The notes under the pieces: generated by a model
Told to the model about the DNA's origin: nothing
The model's input: only the letters and a program-made list of their open reading frames with translations
Database searches by the model: none
Assembly: GCA_947588865.1 (NCBI GenBank)
Contig: CANPYQ010000018.1
Span: forward strand, 1 to 17,556
Direction of reading: 5' to 3'
DNA length: 17,556 bases
From: an uncultured Bacilli bacterium
GTDB lineage: Bacteria; Bacillota_I; Bacilli_A; RF39; UBA660
In this document: positions 8,028 through 14,531 of the stretch, in pieces
Position numbering within the stretch: position 1 is the first letter of the stretch
Layout of the letters: each line of letters begins with the position of its first letter
Translations under genes and position numbers: made by a program

Positions 8028-8090
8028 ATTACCACCAATATTATTTTACCACATATTATAAAAAAGTGATATAATAATATTGGTGATACT
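8028..8090. promoter_or_regulatory. Divergent rarA/xerD promoter region with a 13-bp perfect inverted repeat
   Basis: For xerD (+), TATAAT lies at 8070-8075 with TTACCA (8046-8051) 18 bases upstream, and GGTGAT at 8082-8087 is three bases before the GTG start. For rarA (-), TATAAT reads on the minus strand at 8055-8060, and GGTGGT precedes the ATG. CACCAATATTATT (8033-8045) and its exact reverse complement (8073-8085) flank a 27-base centre. Both leaders would be very short. Confidence 0.55.
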
Positions 8091-8988
8091 GTGAATATTA
8101 ATGAACTAGTGGAAGAATTTTTAAGATATTTAATAATAGACAAAGGTTATAGTAAAAATACTGTAGCTTCATACAAAATAGATTTAGAAAAATTTTTAGT
8201 ATACAATAAGAATAAGAGTGTAGATGATATTACTAATAATGATTTAAAAGAATATGTAAAGTGGTTGAATAAAGAAAATTTAAATGAAAAATCAATATCT
8301 AGAAATATTTCTTGTCTTAAAAGTTTTTATAAATTTCTTATAATAGGTAAATATATTAAAAAAAACAATTAAAAATAATCCTAGTGATAGTGTTGCTATG
8401 CCAAAATTGAATAAAAGTCTCCCTAAAATACTTACAGAGGATGAGGTATTAAAACTGTTAGATATTCCATTATCTGACAATTTTAGTTATCGAAATAAAG
8501 CGATGCTAGAACTTATGTATGCAACTGGACTGCGTGTAAGCGAGCTAGTTAATTTGAAACTTCAAGATATTGATTTAAATGAAGATATAGTTAGAACGTT
8601 TGGTAAGGGTAGCAAAGAGAGAATTATACCAATAGGTGAATATGCTAAAGAGTATTTAGAAAAATATATATATGAACATAGGGGATTGATGCTTAAAAAA
8701 AACAATAGTGAATATTTGTTTTTAAATAATCATGGTAATAAAATGACTAGACAAGGTTTTTTTAAAATAATTAAAAAACTTGCAAATGAAAAGGGTATAA
8801 AAAAAGATATATCACCACATACACTTAGACATTCCTTTGCAAGCCATTTGCTTAAATATGGAGCAGATTTAAGAACTATACAAGAACTACTCGGACATTC
8901 TGATATATCAACGACACAAATATATACTCATATAACAAATGAGGAATTAAAGAAAAATTATGAAAATTTTCATCCACATGGAAATTAA
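8091..8988 (+). CDS. xerD: Tyrosine recombinase XerD, interrupted by a one-base frameshift in an A8 run
   Basis: XerD, usually with XerC, resolves chromosome dimers at dif. The gene is split. The first frame (GTG at 8091) carries the N-terminal SAM-like core-binding domain and stops at 8370-8372. The catalytic domain continues in the +1 frame to 8988. Reading the eight A residues at 8358-8365 as seven joins them into one 298-residue protein, the same length as E. coli XerD, through KKTIKNNPSD. In that numbering the catalytic set is complete: Arg148, Lys172, His243, Arg246, His269 and Tyr278. The intact residues on both sides point to a sequencing error, a very recent mutation, or rescue by polymerase slippage, not old decay. 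The GTG start is set by GGTGAT three bases upstream. The xerD-deoB order matches Bacillus. Confidence 0.9.
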
Positions 8989-9075
8989 TATGGATTTTTA
9001 GAAATTTATTTGATAAAATAAATATAGTAGATGATATGTTTTAAATGAATAAAAATAAAACAGAATAAAAAGGAT

Positions 9076-9082
9076 AGGAAGG
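9076..9082 (+). promoter_or_regulatory. Ribosome binding site of deoB
   Basis: AGGAAGG lies seven bases before the ATG at 9090 and fixes the start. In the 101-base gap after xerD a weak promoter-like pair (TTGATA at 9010-9015 and TATGTT at 9035-9040, spacing 19) is the best I can find; no terminator is visible, so read-through from xerD is likely. Confidence 0.6.
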
Positions 9083-9089
9083 TAATAAT

Positions 9090-10253
9090 ATGAAATTTAA
9101 TAGAATATTTTTAATAGTTTTAGATTCACTTGGAGTAGGGGAAGCTATAGATGCTAAAAAGTTTGATGATGTTGGAGCTAATACGCTTGGTCATATATTA
9201 GAATTTAATCCAATTGATTACCCAAATTTAGAGAAAATGGGATTTTTAAATTTAGTAGGTAAAGATATAAAGAAAACTGATTCTTATTATACAAAAGCTC
9301 ATCCTAAAGCAAATGGTAAAGATACTTTAACTGGACATTTAGAGATGATGGGAATACGTACATTAATTCCATTTAAAACATTTACTAAGACTGGATTTCC
9401 TAAAGAGTTAATTGATGAACTTGAAAAGAGATCTGGCAGAAAAATAATAGGTAACTGTAATGCTTCAGGTACTGAGATAATTGAAAGATTAGGACAAGAA
9501 CAAATAGATACAGGATCACTTATTGTATATACTTCAGCTGATTCTGTACTTCAAATTGCAGCACATGAAGATGTTATTTCACTTAATGAATTATATAACA
9601 TTTGCAAAATTGCAAGAGAGCTTACTTTGAAGGATGAATGGAAGGTTGGTAGAATAATTGCAAGACCATATATTGGAACTAAGGGTAATTTCATTCGTAC
9701 ATCAAATAGGCACGATTATGCACTAGACCCAGTAAGTGATACTGTTTTAGATAATCTTAAAAATAATGGATTTGATGTTATATCTATAGGTAAAATTTCT
9801 GATATATTTAATGGATGTGGTATTACTAAAAGTACTAAAACTAAAGATAATTTAGACGGAATACTTAAAATAATAGATACGGAAAAAGAAAAATTTACTG
9901 GACTTTGCTTTGCTAATTTAAATGATTTTGATTCTAAATATGGACATAGAAGGAATATAAAAGGATACGCAGAAGCTATAAAAGAATTTGATAATTATTT
10001 ACCAATTATAAAAAATAATTTAAATGATGATGATATGCTTATGATAGTAGCTGATCATGGGAATGATCCATCATATAAAGGAACAGATCATACGAGAGAA
10101 AACATACCGGTACTTATATATTCTAAAAGTTTTAAAGACATGAAACACTTAAAAGAGCTTGATTGTTTTTCAGATATAGGGGCAACTATTGCAGATAACT
10201 TTAATGTTAAAATGCCTAGTGTAGGCAAAAGTTTTTTAGGTAAATTAAAATAA
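9090..10253 (+). CDS. deoB: Phosphopentomutase DeoB
   Basis: DeoB interconverts ribose (or deoxyribose) 1-phosphate and 5-phosphate, linking nucleoside salvage to the pentose phosphate pathway. It belongs to the alkaline phosphatase superfamily with a two-metal (usually manganese) site in the cytoplasm. At 387 residues it is full length (Bacillus about 394). Seen: VLDSLGVGE with metal-ligand Asp12; KDTLTGH at 77-83, which holds the threonine that carries phosphate; Asp281 and His286 in NDFDSKYGHRR; Asp322-His323 in VADHGND; and His334 in GTDHTRE. The spacings 281/286 and 322/323/334 match those of the Bacillus cereus enzyme. Its TAA overlaps the next ATG by one base (TAATG), so it is translationally coupled to the AlkD-like gene. 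The purine phosphorylase gene that often follows deoB is absent here. Confidence 0.96.
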   Translation: MKFNRIFLIVLDSLGVGEAIDAKKFDDVGANTLGHILEFNPIDYPNLEKMGFLNLVGKDIKKTDSYYTKAHPKANGKDTLTGHLEMMGIRTLIPFKTFTKTGFPKELIDELEKRSGRKIIGNCNASGTEIIERLGQEQIDTGSLIVYTSADSVLQIAAHEDVISLNELYNICKIARELTLKDEWKVGRIIARPYIGTKGNFIRTSNRHDYALDPVSDTVLDNLKNNGFDVISIGKISDIFNGCGITKSTKTKDNLDGILKIIDTEKEKFTGLCFANLNDFDSKYGHRRNIKGYAEAIKEFDNYLPIIKNNLNDDDMLMIVADHGNDPSYKGTDHTRENIPVLIYSKSFKDMKHLKELDCFSDIGATIADNFNVKMPSVGKSFLGKLK

Positions 10254-10939
10254 TGAACTACGATAAATTTTTAAATAAACTATATAATTTACAAGATTTA
10301 AAGTATAAAAGATTTCAATCCAAGTTAATATCAAGTGATAAATTAATAGGAGTTAGAACTCCAGATTTAAAAAGAATTGCAAAAATTATAGCAAAAGAAA
10401 ATTATTTAGAATTTTTTAGATTAAATAGGCATACAATATATGAAGAAAATTTAGTACATGGGTTGATTCTTGGATATTTAAAGTTAGACTATATTAAACT
10501 AAAACCTCTAATAGATGAATTTTTGCCCTTTATCGATAACTGGGCAGTATGTGATTTAACAGTTTCTAATTTGAAAATTTATAAAAAAAATGAAACTAAA
10601 GATAAATGTTTTAATGATATTAAAAAATACATTGAAAGTAGTAATCCTTGGATAAATAGGTTTGGTTATACATTACTTTTAAATTATTTTATAGAAGATA
10701 AGTATATCGATATTGTATTAAAACTTTGTAATAAGCGTAGCGATTTTTATTATGTTAAAATGGCTATTTCATGGCTTATATCTATTTGTTATATAAAGTT
10801 TAAGAATAAGACTATTAATTATTTAAAAAATTGTAATTTAGATAATTGGACATATAATAAAGCTATACAAAAAATAATTGAATCGAATAGGGTTTCTAGT
10901 GAAGATAAAATAGTACTTAAAGGAATGAAGAAAAAATGA
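10253..10939 (+). CDS. AlkD-like DNA alkylation repair protein (HEAT-repeat DNA glycosylase)
   Basis: AlkD-type proteins are helical HEAT-like-repeat glycosylases that remove bulky or positively charged alkylated purines without base flipping. The 228-residue protein is family length. It opens KYKRFQSKLISSDKLIGVRTPDLKRIAK, the usual AlkD N-terminus. Trp97 and Asp101 (NWAVCD), Arg136 (NPWINRFG) and Trp174 (AISWLIS) have nearly the spacing of Trp109, Asp113, Arg148 and Trp187 of Bacillus cereus AlkD, so the active surface looks complete. The ATG shares a base with the deoB stop, and its own TGA overlaps the next ATG (ATGA), making it the middle gene of a tightly coupled three-gene unit. No separate ribosome binding site is needed or obvious. 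Confidence 0.9.
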   Translation: MNYDKFLNKLYNLQDLKYKRFQSKLISSDKLIGVRTPDLKRIAKIIAKENYLEFFRLNRHTIYEENLVHGLILGYLKLDYIKLKPLIDEFLPFIDNWAVCDLTVSNLKIYKKNETKDKCFNDIKKYIESSNPWINRFGYTLLLNYFIEDKYIDIVLKLCNKRSDFYYVKMAISWLISICYIKFKNKTINYLKNCNLDNWTYNKAIQKIIESNRVSSEDKIVLKGMKKK

Positions 10940-11448
10940 AATATATGGTTATATCTGATATACACGGCGATATATATAACCTAAATAAAGTTTTAGATAT
11001 ATATACAAAAGAACATTGTTCTAAATTGATTCTATTAGGCGATTTATTTGATTATGGAATCGATTTAAATAGAGCTGATATTATAAATAGGTTAAATATG
11101 ATGAGGGATAATATTATTGCTGTAAGAGGAAATTGTGATAATAATATAAACGATATATTGTTTGATATGCCTTATATAAATAAAGTTATTTTAAATGGGA
11201 AAAAAGTATTACTTACACACTCCCTCATTTATACTAAAAAGCAAACTAAAAGTATTGATTTAGATATTATATTTGTTGGGCATACGCATATTAAAGATAT
11301 TAGTGAAATAGGAAATAAATTAATTGTTAATCCAGGATCTATTTCTAAATCGAGAAGTGGGGAAAATAGTTTTATAATTATTGACGATAAAAGTATTACA
11401 ATAAGAAATTTGAATAATATAATATTATTAGACAAAAATATAGCTTAA
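10936..11448 (+). CDS. YfcE/MJ0936-family metallophosphoesterase
   Basis: This small calcineurin-like phosphodiesterase of 170 residues hydrolyses phosphodiesters in vitro; family substrates in cells are unsettled. All metal ligands are visible: Asp8 and His10 (SDIHGD), Asp36 (LGDLFD), Asn66 (RGNCD), His95 (THS), and His116 and His118 (VGHTH), then the family signature NPGSISKSRSG. There is no signal peptide, so it should be cytoplasmic. The ATG overlaps the preceding stop as ATGA, so it is coupled to the AlkD-like gene and through it to deoB. A weak AU-rich hairpin overlaps its stop codon. Confidence 0.92.
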   Translation: MKYMVISDIHGDIYNLNKVLDIYTKEHCSKLILLGDLFDYGIDLNRADIINRLNMMRDNIIAVRGNCDNNINDILFDMPYINKVILNGKKVLLTHSLIYTKKQTKSIDLDIIFVGHTHIKDISEIGNKLIVNPGSISKSRSGENSFIIIDDKSITIRNLNNIILLDKNIA

Positions 11449-11462
11449 TAAACTATATTTTT
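11434..11462 (+). terminator. AU-rich terminator-like hairpin after the phosphodiesterase gene
   Basis: AAAAATATAG (11434-11443) pairs perfectly with CTATATTTTT (11453-11462) around a nine-base loop that contains the TAA stop at 11446-11448. The stem is 10 bp with a single G-C pair, and the arm itself ends in the T run, so it is a weak terminator at best. Confidence 0.4.
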
Positions 11463-11475
11463 AGCTTATTAGGCA

Positions 11476-11492
11476 TACAATTAATTGGTGAT
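11476..11492 (+). promoter_or_regulatory. -10 element and GGTGAT ribosome binding site of the ZIP gene
   Basis: TACAAT (11476-11481) is a good -10 candidate and GGTGAT (11487-11492) stands three bases before the ATG at 11496. If transcription starts about seven bases after the -10, the leader is only about eight bases. No convincing -35 is visible. Confidence 0.4.
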
Positions 11493-11495
11493 ATT

Positions 11496-12245
11496 ATGTC
11501 AAAAAATCTGTATGCATTTTTACTTTCTACTATTGCTGGAATTTCAACACTAATCGGTTTTTTATTCATATATATACATAAAGATAGAGACACTATGGTT
11601 AGTAAGGCATTAGGTTTTGCAAGTGGAGTTATGCTTACGATATCAATAATTGATTTAATACCTAGTTCATTTTTATTAATAACTAAAAATTATTCTAAAA
11701 TTACTTCCTTATTTTTTATTTTAATAGGTTTTCTAATTGGAGTAATTATTTCCAGTTTAATTAATAAAAGAGTAGGGGAACAATCTAAGAATGGATTAAA
11801 ATTATATAAACTTGGAATAATTGCTATGCTAGTTATTATGCTTCACAATATACCTGAAGGAATTGCAACTTTTATAACAAGCACAAATAATGTTAAACTT
11901 GGATTAATTTTAACTATTGCAATAGCACTTCATAATATTCCTGAAGGTATATCGATAAGTATTCCTATATATTATTCAACTAATAGTAAATTCAAAGCAT
12001 TTTTATATACATTTATTTCAGGAATGTCGGAACCTTTTGGAGCACTTATTTCATATCTATTTTTATCTAGATTTGTAAATGATACATTGCTAGGAATAAT
12101 ATATTCTATAATTGCTGGAATGATGATTAATATTTCAATTAATGAACTTTACAAGGAAGCTATAAATTATAATAAAAAAAATACAATTGTATACTTTATA
12201 CTAGGTGGATTTATAATGATTTTAAATCATATATTATTTGGATAA
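11496..12245 (+). CDS. ZIP family divalent metal transporter (ZupT-like)
   Basis: ZIP proteins import zinc and other divalent metals across the cytoplasmic membrane. The 249-residue protein has about eight hydrophobic segments. The two paired metal-site helices are clear: HNIPEGIA beginning at His117 and HNIPEGIS beginning at His146, with Asn, Pro and Glu kept in both. This fits the ZupT/GufA type, which has short loops; a basic loop (INKRVGEQSKNGLKLYK) lies between the third and fourth segments. The start follows GGTGAT by three bases. It is separated from the phosphodiesterase gene by 47 bases and probably has its own promoter. The exact metal cannot be told from sequence. Confidence 0.92.
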   Translation: MSKNLYAFLLSTIAGISTLIGFLFIYIHKDRDTMVSKALGFASGVMLTISIIDLIPSSFLLITKNYSKITSLFFILIGFLIGVIISSLINKRVGEQSKNGLKLYKLGIIAMLVIMLHNIPEGIATFITSTNNVKLGLILTIAIALHNIPEGISISIPIYYSTNSKFKAFLYTFISGMSEPFGALISYLFLSRFVNDTLLGIIYSIIAGMMINISINELYKEAINYNKKNTIVYFILGGFIMILNHILFG

Positions 12246-12264
12246 TCTAATTAGACAATACAAA

Positions 12265-12285
12265 AAAAGAGACAAAGTCTCTTTT
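12265..12285. terminator. Bidirectional terminator between the ZIP gene and the Ser/Asn-rich small gene
   Basis: AAAAGAGAC (12265-12273), loop AAA, GTCTCTTTT (12277-12285) makes a 9-bp stem. Seven T residues follow on the minus strand and four on the plus strand, so it is strongest for the small gene on the minus strand but can serve both. Confidence 0.8.
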
Positions 12286-12290
12286 GTGGG

Positions 12291-12416
12291 TTATTTACAA
12301 TCTATATCAGAATTTGATCTAGAATTGCTTGATTTAGAACTAGAAGAGTTAGTATTAGTATTTTTATTCATACTATTACTTTTATTCATGTTAGATTCTT
12401 TTTTATTCTTTCTCAT
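12291..12416 (-). CDS. Small Ser/Asn-rich basic protein (41 aa), possibly spore-associated
   Basis: The ORF starts at ATG (complement of 12414-12416) with GGGTGAT four bases upstream, and ends with TAA at 12291-12293, a few bases before a strong terminator on its own strand. The product begins MRKNKKESNM, is dominated by Ser, Asn and Lys (a run of four Ser after NTNTN), and ends DIDCK. There is no hydrophobic segment. Such tiny, low-complexity, basic Asn/Ser-rich proteins are often spore proteins in Bacillota, and this genome carries sporulation genes, but that link is inference. The opposite-strand frame over the same bases (12238-12420) is poorly supported. The start signal plus terminator is the main evidence. 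Confidence 0.6.
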   Translation of the reverse strand: MRKNKKESNMNKSNSMNKNTNTNSSSSKSSNSRSNSDIDCK

Positions 12417-12511
12417 TTAAATCACCCAGTAATATTATTTACTAATGTACTAAATATATACATTTTTAATATTTATTTTTTCAAATTTTATTTATTTCAA
12501 GGAAGAGTATA

Positions 12512-12553
12512 ATGTTTTTATTATATTATATAATATTGTTAATAAAAAACTAA
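12512..12553 (+). CDS. Possible 13-residue hydrophobic peptide
   Basis: AAGGAAGAG (12499-12507) precedes an ATG at 12512, and the frame runs to TAA at 12551-12553, encoding MFLLYYIILLIKN. The ribosome binding site is good, but a 13-codon ORF in such AT-rich DNA may be chance. It could be a membrane micropeptide or leader peptide. Confidence 0.15.
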   Translation: MFLLYYIILLIKN

Positions 12554-12871
12554 TAGATTAATGTATAAATCATATAATGCACTACTTCACTATAGAAGTT
12601 AACATAAGATATATTATCGGATATTAAATTATAATGAATTATTTATGGTTTTTTCTGTTGTAATTTAATATTTCTTTGTTTGTTATTCACTATCTAGTTT
12701 TTTGCTAATAAAAAATTGTTTATAAAAAACTATTTGCAAATTATTTTTATTATATAATTATTTATGTTATTATTTATAGCAATATAAGCAAATTTTAAGC
12801 AATCTATAAATTAAATAATGATTAATTATATATCTTATTTTTAAATTACTATAATATTTTTATACACTAAC

Positions 12872-12900
12872 TCCCCTATTAATAAATTTTAAATAGGGGA
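12872..12900. repeat. Inverted repeat TCCCCTATT / AATAGGGGA
   Basis: Nine-base perfect arms (12872-12880 and 12892-12900) flank an 11-base AT loop. With four consecutive G-C pairs it stands out from its surroundings. No T tract follows on either strand, so it is not a standard terminator. It lies just beyond the terminator of the XRE-type gene. Confidence 0.6.
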
Positions 12901-12907
12901 AGTGAAT

Positions 12908-12943
12908 AAAAAAATAGCTTGAATATTATTCATCTATTTTTTT
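12908..12943 (-). terminator. Terminator of the XRE-type regulator gene, overlapping its stop codon
   Basis: AAAAAAATAG (12908-12917) pairs with CTATTTTTTT (12934-12943), and TGAAT / ATTCA (12920-12924 and 12928-12932) pair inside. On the minus strand the stem ends in seven T residues. The TAA stop (12926-12928) sits in the hairpin. Confidence 0.65.
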
Positions 12944-13723
12944 AAATGCAGTTTTTCTAGATTCAATTTCAGCCATTTTTTCTAATATAGCACTAGCATT
13001 ATTGTCAGTCATTTCTGAATATCCAAGTTCTTTTAATGCTTGAGACTTGATATTATTTAATTCCATAGTACGACTTAATTTATCTTCCATTTTTTGCTCA
13101 ATTTGATTTACGAATCTTCTGTGTGATTCAGCCAATTTACTTTTAGATGCTTTACCACTTCTATATAGTACCATTGCAGAAAACATTACACTTTCAAAAA
13201 TAAATTGCGAATCTTCTTCAAAAACAAATTCCATTGGCTTTTCAAATCCCGTTTCTTTTGCAACATAAGCCAAAATGTATTTTAATTCTTTAGTATTATT
13301 TATAGCTTGAAGGTAATGATAAAAATAATTAATTATATTTACACCATCTTTTCCCTCATCTTCTAGATATTCTTTAATAAGATCTACGATACTAATAAAT
13401 AATTCTTGATTTTTAGGACTAATATTGCTTAAAATATCATTATCTACCCTAACATTATTTTGCTTTTTACTTTCACATAAACTATTTAATTTTAACTCAA
13501 CTTCAGTTATATAATCAGTATTAATTTTTATTTTAGAAATTTCATCCGTATTTTTAACCCCTAATAAATTTAATAGCAAAACTTTCTTATCTTTAGGCCA
13601 TTTATTTATATCATTTAATTCCAAATAATTGTATATCATTTGTCTAGAAACTCCTAAAAATTTAGCAAGTTTAACTTTTGATATTCCAAGTTCATGTAAT
13701 AAATCAGATAATTTATTATTCAT
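12926..13723 (-). CDS. XRE/Cro-type helix-turn-helix protein with a helical C-terminal domain of unknown function
   Basis: The 265-residue protein starts with a helix-turn-helix (about 5-50: LSDLLHELGISKVKLAKFLG, then VSRQMIYNYLEL) of the Cro/C1 kind, so it should bind DNA. The remaining roughly 210 residues are charged and apparently all-helical (VDLIKEYLEDEGKDG; EFVFEEDSQFIFESVMFSAM; RRFVNQIEQKMEDKLSRTMEL) with no catalytic motif or membrane segment I recognise; they could bind a ligand or oligomerise. The start is certain: AGGAGG (13731-13736) seven bases upstream, behind a strong sigma-A promoter with TTTACA/TGTAAA repeats over the -35, which suggests autoregulation. It lies between spoIIM and a long empty stretch. 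Its targets are unknown. Confidence 0.75.
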   Translation of the reverse strand: MNNKLSDLLHELGISKVKLAKFLGVSRQMIYNYLELNDINKWPKDKKVLLLNLLGVKNTDEISKIKINTDYITEVELKLNSLCESKKQNNVRVDNDILSNISPKNQELFISIVDLIKEYLEDEGKDGVNIINYFYHYLQAINNTKELKYILAYVAKETGFEKPMEFVFEEDSQFIFESVMFSAMVLYRSGKASKSKLAESHRRFVNQIEQKMEDKLSRTMELNNIKSQALKELGYSEMTDNNASAILEKMAEIESRKTAFKKIDE

Positions 13724-13730
13724 TCTATAC

Positions 13731-13770
13731 CCTCCTAATATAATTTTATCACATTATTTACAATTGTCAA
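13731..13770 (-). promoter_or_regulatory. Strong sigma-A promoter and AGGAGG site of the XRE-type gene
   Basis: On the minus strand TTGACA (13765-13770), a 16-base spacer and TAAAAT (13743-13748) form the best promoter in the window. AGGAGG (13731-13736) is the ribosome binding site, seven bases before the ATG. Confidence 0.8.
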
Positions 13771-13786
13771 GTGTAAAGTATGTAAA
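13757..13786. promoter_or_regulatory. Candidate operator: TTTACA / TGTAAA repeats over the -35 box
   Basis: TTTACA (13757-13762) and TGTAAA (13772-13777) form an inverted pair with a 9-base centre that contains the -35 TTGACA. A further TGTAAA (13781-13786) repeats nine bases on. The position suits repression by the HTH protein encoded downstream. Confidence 0.4.
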
Positions 13787-13815
13787 TTAATTATAATTGA
13801 AAGGGTAATTAATAT

Positions 13816-14442
13816 TTATATTATTTTAATAAGTAATTTTAATAAGTAAGGAACAACAAAGGATTCGTATATACTAGTTATAGATAATAAACCAACAAAA
13901 ACTATTAAGATACTCAAATATTTATTAAAATATATTCTCATATTTACATCTTTTTTCTTAATAATACATTTAACCATATTTATAGATAATTTTAAAGTAA
14001 AAGCGGTTAAAATTGAAACAAGTAATATATTTATAATCATATGTGGAAAAATATATATAATGCTTAAAAAAATACCTTTTATTTTAAATGTTAATATAAA
14101 AGAAGACAAACTAAAACCTATTATAAATGATTTATAAAATAATATAATAATATTTATTGGAATGAAAAAATATGTAAATCCAATTATCGATATAATAAAT
14201 ATTATTATATAATTAGAAATTAAAGTATTTTGTAAAATTTTAATATAATCAAAATTATTATTTTTAAGTGAATCAATAAAAGATTCAATATATTCGATTA
14301 CAATATTTTTATCTGGTCCATTTAATATCACCACAAATAAAGAACCTGTTATAATACCTAATATGACCAATACTAAGCAAAAAAATACGTATCTTTTATC
14401 AAATTTTATATTGTTTAATAGTTTGTCCATTATTTTTTTCAT
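13816..14442 (-). CDS. spoIIM: Stage II sporulation protein M
   Basis: SpoIIM is an integral membrane protein that, with SpoIID and SpoIIP, drives septal peptidoglycan thinning and engulfment in sporulation. At 208 residues it is close to the Bacillus length (about 214). There are five to six hydrophobic segments. Seen: a first segment at about 19-40, then a polar stretch (GPDKNIVIEYIESF), LFYKSFIIGFSLSS, IYIFPHMIINI resembling the family's VLPQN region, and a C-terminal YESFVVPYLLKLL, the counterpart of the MEAYVSPVLM end. The ATG follows AGGTGAT by three bases. No clear sigma-E promoter is seen, only AT-rich TAATATT just upstream. In Bacillus it lies near xerD and deoB; here it is about 5 kb from that pair and on the other strand. 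Confidence 0.85.
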   Translation of the reverse strand: MKKIMDKLLNNIKFDKRYVFFCLVLVILGIITGSLFVVILNGPDKNIVIEYIESFIDSLKNNNFDYIKILQNTLISNYIIIFIISIIGFTYFFIPINIIILFYKSFIIGFSLSSFILTFKIKGIFLSIIYIFPHMIINILLVSILTAFTLKLSINMVKCIIKKKDVNMRIYFNKYLSILIVFVGLLSITSIYESFVVPYLLKLLIKII

Positions 14443-14505
14443 CTTATCACCTATTTAATAATATTAGCACAATATATTTTTATTCCATTTTTTTTAAAAA
14501 TATAT

Positions 14506-14525
14506 TATAATATTACTTAGAGGTG
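14506..14525 (+). promoter_or_regulatory. -10 element and ribosome binding site of the Prli42-like gene
   Basis: A perfect TATAAT (14506-14511) is followed by AGAGGTG (14519-14525), six bases before the ATG at 14532. No good -35 is seen (TTCCAT at 14483-14488 is weak). The leader would be about 14 bases. Confidence 0.5.
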
Positions 14526-14531
14526 TTTTAA

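Larger units (their letters stand above)
12421..12907. other. AT-rich intergenic stretch without a recognisable gene
   Basis: About 490 bases on which neither strand has a convincing ORF. I see only a 13-codon hydrophobic ORF with a Shine-Dalgarno at 12512-12553, a loose inverted repeat TAGTTTTTT / AAAAAACTA (12695-12703 and 12724-12732), three AGCAA boxes at 12779, 12787 and 12798, and a GC-containing inverted repeat at 12872-12900. No tRNA, CRISPR repeat or insertion-sequence end is visible. It is the longest non-coding stretch in an otherwise compact window. Confidence 0.6.

Noticed and set aside
8358..8366. Programmed -1 ribosomal frameshift at A-AAA-AAC in xerD
   Set aside because: A -1 slip enters the third frame, not the one encoding the catalytic domain. 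A +1 shift or loss of one A is required.
8091..9089. A dif recombination site near xerD
   Set aside because: I looked for a roughly 28-base Xer core with partly symmetric 11-base arms in and around xerD and saw none; dif is usually far from xerD.
10930..10960. Possibility that TGA encodes Trp (Mollicutes code), given the AT richness
   Set aside because: TGA ends the AlkD-like gene inside an ATGA overlap with the next gene, and tryptophan is encoded by TGG throughout. The standard code fits.
12238..12420. 60-codon plus-strand frame overlapping the end of the ZIP gene, very rich in Leu and Phe
   Set aside because: It is the complement of the Ser/Asn-rich minus-strand gene, reads through a terminator hairpin and lacks a credible ribosome binding site. 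The opposite strand has both start and stop signals.
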